Source: Pedobacter sp. Leaf194
GTDB taxonomy: Bacteria > Bacteroidota > Bacteroidia > Sphingobacteriales > Sphingobacteriaceae
NCBI RefSeq assembly: GCF_001423945.1
Contig: NZ_LMPU01000001.1
Location: forward strand, 1,237,971 to 1,301,970
Length of the DNA stretch: 64,000 nucleotides
Direction of reading: 5' to 3'
Position numbers and translations under genes: made by a program. Shown one piece after another: positions 59,622 through 64,000 of this stretch (positions are counted from its first letter, which is position 1; the number at the start of each line of letters is the position of its first letter). Below the pieces are notes generated by a model. It worked only from the letters and a program-made list of their open reading frames with translations. It was not told the DNA's origin and ran no database searches.

Positions 59622-60080
59622 ATGGAGATGTCTTTTTTAAACGATTTATTTATTGGCCTCGACGGCACCAAGCAGGAAGATTTACAGGAACGTTTAGCTA
59701 TTGTTGAGCATAAAATTAAGTTTATGGATAAAATGCCTGTTGCCTTGCTCGATGTGAATAATAACCCAGGTTATATTTTATCGGAAGAAATTACGCTCGC
59801 CGGTGGGCTGTTGGAAACTGACGTTTTTAATGCTGCTTTCGTAATTTATTACCAGCCTGGAAAAACCTTGACAGATTTAATGCGTGAAATTCCCGCCAGT
59901 TTAAATGCCGATTGGCAGGCGGTAAAGAACAACAGGATAATTTTATTAAACGATGATGTAAATCGTGGTCGTTCTGCAGAAAATGCAGTTTCTTTAATCG
60001 AAGATATAGCAGAAATGATTCATCCAGGCTCGTTCATTTTCGGGCACGAGGGCGATAAATGGATTAGATTCGGCGCTTAG
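59622..60080 (+). CDS. Orphan BtuF/periplasmic-binding-like domain, cytoplasmic
   Basis: A 152-residue protein from MEMSFLNDLF. 'SLNADWQAVKNNRIILLNDDVNRGRSAENAVSLIEDIAEMIHPGSFIFG' resembles the C-terminal lobe of BtuF/FecB-type cobalamin or iron-siderophore binding proteins, but there is no signal peptide and the N-terminal lobe is missing. It may be a domain that has taken on a cytoplasmic role, or a decayed transporter part. It is divergent from the peptide-binding lipoprotein. The first ATG at 59592 was rejected because the -7 element lies over it. Confidence 0.6.
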   Translation: MEMSFLNDLFIGLDGTKQEDLQERLAIVEHKIKFMDKMPVALLDVNNNPGYILSEEITLAGGLLETDVFNAAFVIYYQPGKTLTDLMREIPASLNADWQAVKNNRIILLNDDVNRGRSAENAVSLIEDIAEMIHPGSFIFGHEGDKWIRFGA

Positions 60081-60159
60081 TCAGTAAAAATAAGGTTGAT
60101 ATTTGGTTTGGTACCGCTCACTTAGCGAAATCGTTAGTTAAATTTGGCCAAAGCCTGAA

Positions 60160-60681
60160 TTAGAATTGAATAAACTTGTCAATCTGTTCATTTGTAAACT
60201 TAAGGGTATCCTCTTTAATTAAGTTTCCTTCAGCATCTAACTCTGTTTTAATGTTTGGAATGTGTATGCGCAGGGGTAAAACATTCAAATGTACATAATG
60301 GCAAACACCGGTAAAATGGTCAACGCCTCTAATGTTTCCGTATTTTCCTGATGATATGCCAACCAGAGCAGCTTTTTTGTCGTAAAAGCTATCCGGGAAT
60401 GTCGAAGCATCAATCAAAACCTTTAAAACACCAGGATAACTGCCATTATACTCCGGCATCACAAATAAAAATTTGTTTGTATCGTTTATCAAATCCTGAA
60501 TTTTCTGAAAAGCCGGCGAACGTTTGCCATACATATCTGTATTTAACACATCAGGTGGTAAATGTTCCAGACTTAATAAGTTAGCGTCTAAGCCCTTGAT
60601 TTTAAGTTGCTGCCGGTAATACTTGGCAACTTTTAACGTATTGCTATTCGGTCTGTTCGTGGCAGCTATAATGGTAATCAT
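60160..60681 (-). CDS. NADPH-dependent FMN reductase family protein
   Basis: A 173-residue flavodoxin-like oxidoreductase. 'IIAATNRPNSNTLKVAKYYRQQL' holds the FMN-phosphate loop and 'FVMPEYNGSYPGVLKVLIDAS' the isoalloxazine contact, both family hallmarks. Substrates of relatives include free FMN, azo compounds, quinones and chromate. It lies alone, divergent from parA. Confidence 0.9.
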   Translation of the reverse strand: MITIIAATNRPNSNTLKVAKYYRQQLKIKGLDANLLSLEHLPPDVLNTDMYGKRSPAFQKIQDLINDTNKFLFVMPEYNGSYPGVLKVLIDASTFPDSFYDKKAALVGISSGKYGNIRGVDHFTGVCHYVHLNVLPLRIHIPNIKTELDAEGNLIKEDTLKFTNEQIDKFIQF

Positions 60682-60863
60682 GGATAAATTGTTAATAAGA
60701 TGTTTAAAACGCAGATGCCCTAATTGCTAAAATTGCCATATAGTTTGTATCTTAGCTGATTGAGAAAAAGGGCGTAGACAACGCAAAAATAGAACTTTTT
60801 GTCGATTAATAAGCATGTGTTATTTTCCAATAAATAAGCGTTAAGTAAATTTCTGATACATAG

Positions 60864-61667
60864 ATGAGCAAAATTATTGCATTAGCAAATCAAAAAGGTG
60901 GTGTTGGTAAAACAACCTCGTCAATAAACCTCGCTGCCAGTCTGGCTGTGCTAGAATACAAAACTCTATTAGTGGATGCTGACCCCCAGGCCAATTCGAC
61001 TTCGGGTATTGGTTTCGACCCAAGAAATATTAAAGACAGTATTTACGAATGTATCATCAATGATATTGACCCGCTACAGGCAATTCAGAAAACTGATACC
61101 CCCAATTTGGATTTATTGCCGGCGCATATAGACCTTGTTGGCGCCGAAATTGAGATGATTAACCTAAATAACCGCGAATACAAAATGAAAGCGGTGTTGG
61201 AAAAAATCAAAGATCAATATGATTTTATCATTATAGATTGTTCTCCATCGCTGGGTTTAATTACAATTAATGCACTTACAGCAGCAGACTCTGTTATCAT
61301 TCCGGTTCAGTGCGAATATTTCGCTCTCGAAGGTTTAGGAAAACTGTTAAATACAATTAAAATTGTTCAAAACCGTTTAAATCCTGAATTGGAAATTGAA
61401 GGTATTTTGCTAACCATGTATGACGTGCGTTTGCGTTTATCAAACCAGGTTGTAGAAGAGGTAAGAACTCATTTCCATGAATTGGTCTTCGATACAATTA
61501 TTCAGCGCAACACCCGTTTAAGTGAAGCACCGAGTTACGGCGTTTCGGTAATTATGCACGATGCTAATTGCAAAGGCGCAATTAATTACCTAAATCTTGC
61601 ACGTGAAATCGTTAAGAAAAACGGCTTGCTAAAAGAGGAAGAAAACATTGATACAGCAACTTTATAA
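60864..61667 (+). CDS. parA: Chromosome partitioning ATPase ParA
   Basis: The ATPase that moves ParB-parS complexes and segregates the origin region. The deviant Walker A motif 'NQKGGVGKTTSSINLA' (with Lys before the Gly pair), Walker B 'FIIIDCSPSLGLITINAL' and 'QCEYFALEGLGKLLNTI' are present. The 267-residue length and lack of an N-terminal DNA-binding domain fit the chromosomal Soj type. parB starts seven bp after the stop. Confidence 0.97.
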   Translation: MSKIIALANQKGGVGKTTSSINLAASLAVLEYKTLLVDADPQANSTSGIGFDPRNIKDSIYECIINDIDPLQAIQKTDTPNLDLLPAHIDLVGAEIEMINLNNREYKMKAVLEKIKDQYDFIIIDCSPSLGLITINALTAADSVIIPVQCEYFALEGLGKLLNTIKIVQNRLNPELEIEGILLTMYDVRLRLSNQVVEEVRTHFHELVFDTIIQRNTRLSEAPSYGVSVIMHDANCKGAINYLNLAREIVKKNGLLKEEENIDTATL

Positions 61668-61674
61668 ATTATAG

Positions 61675-62583
61675 ATGACATCTTTTCAGCGAAAAACAGG
61701 TTTAGGAAGAGGGTTAAGTGCGCTTTTAGATGACAGCGAATCTGCTCATCCGCCCAAACAGCAGGTAAATGCCGTTAGCGAAACTGAACAGATTGGTAAC
61801 ATTAGCCATGTAAGTTTAACTGAAGTTGAAACCAACCCATACCAGCCTCGAACCGAGTTTGACCAGGTTGCATTAAACGAACTTGCCGATTCAATTAAAA
61901 TTCAGGGTTTAATACAGCCAATTACCGTTAGAAAAATTGGTGCCAATAAATATCAGCTGATTTCTGGTGAGCGAAGGTTCAGAGCATCGAAACTTGCCGG
62001 CTTAACGCAGGTTCCTGCATACATTCGTAGTGCTAACGACCAGCAGATGTTGGAAATGGCATTAATCGAAAACATTCAGAGAGAGAACCTGAATGCAATT
62101 GAAGTTGCTTTGAGTTTTCAGCGCATGATTGACGAAGTGGGCCTAAAGCAAGAGCAGTTAGGCGAACGCGTTGGCAAAAATCGGACAACCGTTACAAACT
62201 ATCTACGTTTACTGAAACTTCCGCCAGCGATTCAGGCCTCCATACGCGACCAAAGAATTTCTATGGGCCACGCAAGGGCTTTAATTAGTGTTGATGGCGT
62301 TGACAAACAATTGTTTATTCACCAGGAAATTTTAGACAAAGGTTTATCTGTTCGGAAAGTGGAAGAACTGGTTCGAAACTTGCAGCATGCCCCGCTTAAA
62401 ATAGAAGATAAGCCAAAAGCAAAAAGTGCATCTTTCCAGTATCAGAAACTTCAGGATGATTTAGCTTCAAAATTTGCTACCCGCGTAAAACTAAAGGTAA
62501 GTCAGAATGGCAAAGGCGCAATAGAAATTCCTTTTGTTAGTGATGATGACCTCAACAGAATTTTAGAATTATTAGATTGGTAA
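61675..62583 (+). CDS. parB: Chromosome partitioning protein ParB
   Basis: DNA-binding CTPase that recognises parS and spreads along DNA. The 302-residue product has an N-terminal ParA-interacting segment (RKTGLGRGLSALLDD), the CTP-binding 'LISGERRFRASKLAGL' and 'ALIENIQRENLNAIEVAL', then a helix-turn-helix ('LGERVGKNRTTVTNYLRLLKLP') and a C-terminal dimer domain. It overlaps the next gene at its stop (TAATG). Confidence 0.97.
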   Translation: MTSFQRKTGLGRGLSALLDDSESAHPPKQQVNAVSETEQIGNISHVSLTEVETNPYQPRTEFDQVALNELADSIKIQGLIQPITVRKIGANKYQLISGERRFRASKLAGLTQVPAYIRSANDQQMLEMALIENIQRENLNAIEVALSFQRMIDEVGLKQEQLGERVGKNRTTVTNYLRLLKLPPAIQASIRDQRISMGHARALISVDGVDKQLFIHQEILDKGLSVRKVEELVRNLQHAPLKIEDKPKAKSASFQYQKLQDDLASKFATRVKLKVSQNGKGAIEIPFVSDDDLNRILELLDW

Positions 62584-63323
62584 TGCTAAAAGCTAAGCGG
62601 TTAATATTTCTTTCAATACCAGCACTTTTGTTTGTAAATCTGGCTTCTGCCCAGGTTAGGGATACTGTTTTAAAGCCATTAGATACAACGCGGGCAGTTA
62701 TTCAAAGGCCGGTAAGGATTGATTCATCTTCCAAAAAACAAGATACGGCAAAAGTTAAATACATTAATCCGGGTAAAATTGCCGGCCGGAAAGCTATTTT
62801 TAAATCGCTGATTATTCCCGGTTGGGGGCAACTGTATAACAACCAGTTATTAAACGACAAGCTAAATGCCCGGGGCGAAAAAGCCGGTCATTTCTGGCAG
62901 AAAACGTATACCTTAAGTAAAGTTGGTATCATTTATGGTGGTTTTACGCTTCTCACGCTTTCCTACATCGACAACAGAAGCAATTATAAAATATTTCTGA
63001 AAGAAGCGCAGGTTAGGGCATTTAACAAACTAACAACCGACCCAACAAAGAAGCAACCTGTTAACCCCGATTTGGTTCGTTATGGTGATGCCAATGTTAC
63101 TGACGCTCAGGCCATTTATAAAAGAAATACCCAAATCATTATCTTTTCGTACTTCGCAGTTTATGCAGTGCAGGTTATAGACGCTTATGTTGCAGCAAGG
63201 TTAAATTTCTTTAATATTGATGATTCAGTTGCGATAAAAATTACACCATCCTTAATGACTAACCCAAATTCGATGTATGGTTTTAACACTATGCCGGCTT
63301 TGAAAGTCTCTTTAAGGTTTTAA
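62583..63323 (+). CDS. DUF5683 family protein
   Basis: A 246-residue exported protein with a signal peptide (MLKAKRLIFLSIPALLFVNLASAQ). 'AGRKAIFKSLIIPGWGQLYNNQ' is the DUF5683 core and is followed by two hydrophobic segments (about residues 118-130 and 183-203). Function unknown. The ATG overlaps the parB stop by one base, and parA-parB-DUF5683-dapB is a conserved order in the phylum, so co-expression is likely. Confidence 0.92.
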   Translation: MLKAKRLIFLSIPALLFVNLASAQVRDTVLKPLDTTRAVIQRPVRIDSSSKKQDTAKVKYINPGKIAGRKAIFKSLIIPGWGQLYNNQLLNDKLNARGEKAGHFWQKTYTLSKVGIIYGGFTLLTLSYIDNRSNYKIFLKEAQVRAFNKLTTDPTKKQPVNPDLVRYGDANVTDAQAIYKRNTQIIIFSYFAVYAVQVIDAYVAARLNFFNIDDSVAIKITPSLMTNPNSMYGFNTMPALKVSLRF

Positions 63324-63346
63324 CTTGATAAATAAATAATCATCTA

Positions 63347-64000
63347 ATGAAAATTGCGCTTTTAGGATATGGCAAGATGGGGCAGATTATAGAGAAATTT
63401 GCTCTAGAACGTGGCCACGAAATCGTTTTAAAAATTTCAATTGATAACCAGGAAGATCTAACCCGTCAGAATTTAAAGGCTGCAGACGTAGCCATTGATT
63501 TTAGTACACCAGATTCTGTTTTGAACAACATTTATACCTGTTTTGATGCAAATGTGCCCGTTGTAGTGGGTACAACAGGTTGGTATGGTAAATTGCAGGA
63601 AGTAAAAAACGAATGCAATACATCCAACAATACATTGCTTTATGGTTCAAACTTTAGCATTGGGGTTAATTTATTTTTTAAATTGAACCAAACACTGGCT
63701 AAACTCATGAATAATTACCCTGCTTATGAGGTTCAGGTCGAAGAAATTCACCATACGCAGAAATTAGATTCGCCAAGCGGAACCGCAATTACAATTGCAG
63801 AAGGCATTGTGGATAACCTGGACAGAAAATCTGAATGGTTAAATGAGGTTGTAGGCACAAACGTAGAGGTTTTTCCAACGAACGAACAACTTCTTATCGA
63901 ATCGCATAGAATTGAAAATATCCCCGGCACCCATACGGTAATTTACAGTAGTGAAGTTGATGAAATTGAAATTAAACATACCGCACACAGCAGAGCAGGT
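63347..64000 (+). CDS. dapB: 4-hydroxy-tetrahydrodipicolinate reductase, partial
   Basis: The NAD(P)H-dependent reductase of lysine and diaminopimelate synthesis. The reading frame runs off the window end after 218 codons, out of about 240 for the phylum. It starts with 'MKIALLGYGKMGQIIEKFA', the Rossmann motif, and carries 'VAIDFSTPDSVLNNI', 'VVGTTGWYGKLQEV', 'YGSNFSIGVNLFFK', 'EEIHHTQKLDSPSGTAITIAE' with the catalytic His pair and Lys, and 'SHRIENIPGTHTVIYSSEVDEIEIKHTAHSRAG'. It follows DUF5683 by 23 bp. Confidence 0.97.
   Translation, partial: MKIALLGYGKMGQIIEKFALERGHEIVLKISIDNQEDLTRQNLKAADVAIDFSTPDSVLNNIYTCFDANVPVVVGTTGWYGKLQEVKNECNTSNNTLLYGSNFSIGVNLFFKLNQTLAKLMNNYPAYEVQVEEIHHTQKLDSPSGTAITIAEGIVDNLDRKSEWLNEVVGTNVEVFPTNEQLLIESHRIENIPGTHTVIYSSEVDEIEIKHTAHSRAG

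Overview
The window is a stretch of a Bacteroidota chromosome, most probably a Sphingobacteriaceae member of the Pedobacter/Mucilaginibacter type. The evidence is low GC, Bacteroidota-style promoters (TTTG, about 19 nt, then TAnnTTTG), a SusC/SusD pair, OMP_b-brl_3 barrels, a GLPGLI protein, an F1 epsilon subunit reduced to its beta-sandwich, and the parA-parB-DUF5683-dapB order. No prophage, insertion sequence, CRISPR array or rRNA is visible. The genus is inferred from gene content, not from a search.

Region 1 (1-10285, minus strand) is a branched-chain amino acid operon read right to left: a 42-codon leader ORF, a rho-independent terminator, ilvE, ilvD, a doubtful small ORF, ilvB, ilvN, a glyoxalase-fold gene, a DinB-fold gene, ilvC, leuC, and a partial monooxygenase-fold gene at the edge. 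The leader ORF packs 13 Leu/Ile/Val codons into 15 and is followed by a perfect 11-bp hairpin with a U-tract before ilvE. This is the layout of a ribosome-stalling attenuator and is the most notable regulatory feature here.

Region 2 (10574-19287) is housekeeping: atpD-atpC (minus), an RmlD-like reductase, a BCP-type peroxiredoxin, tRNA-Arg(ACG), adk, obg, an ElyC/SanA-like membrane protein, a YtxH protein, an OsmC protein and a DUF2130 coiled-coil protein.

Region 3 (19360-36353) is carbohydrate and stress related: an inverting SusB-like GH97, a DUF4142 protein, a glf-glycosyltransferase-GH1-like operon, a lone response regulator, katG, then a SusC/SusD pair convergent with a second GH97 of the retaining type.

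Region 4 (36968-47693) holds a DUF885 peptidase-like protein, an APC transporter, a small Bacteroidota module divergent from a second lone response regulator, a GOB-like subclass B3 metallo-beta-lactamase carrying Gln at the first metal position, and a barrel/GLPGLI pair.

Region 5 (47764-55280) runs from a mannose-6-phosphate-isomerase-type cupin and an acyl-CoA desaturase into a lipid-tail modification set: DUF1475, DUF1295, a coclaurine-N-methyltransferase-like enzyme, an FAD amine oxidase, DUF1365 and a CFA-synthase-like enzyme. These probably act together on membrane acyl chains. The last enzyme lacks two bicarbonate-site residues of the E. coli enzyme, so its product may not be a plain cyclopropane.

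Region 6 (55459-64000) has another TonB-type barrel, an oligopeptide-binding lipoprotein, an orphan BtuF-like domain, an NADPH:FMN reductase and the parA-parB-DUF5683-dapB block, with dapB cut by the window end.
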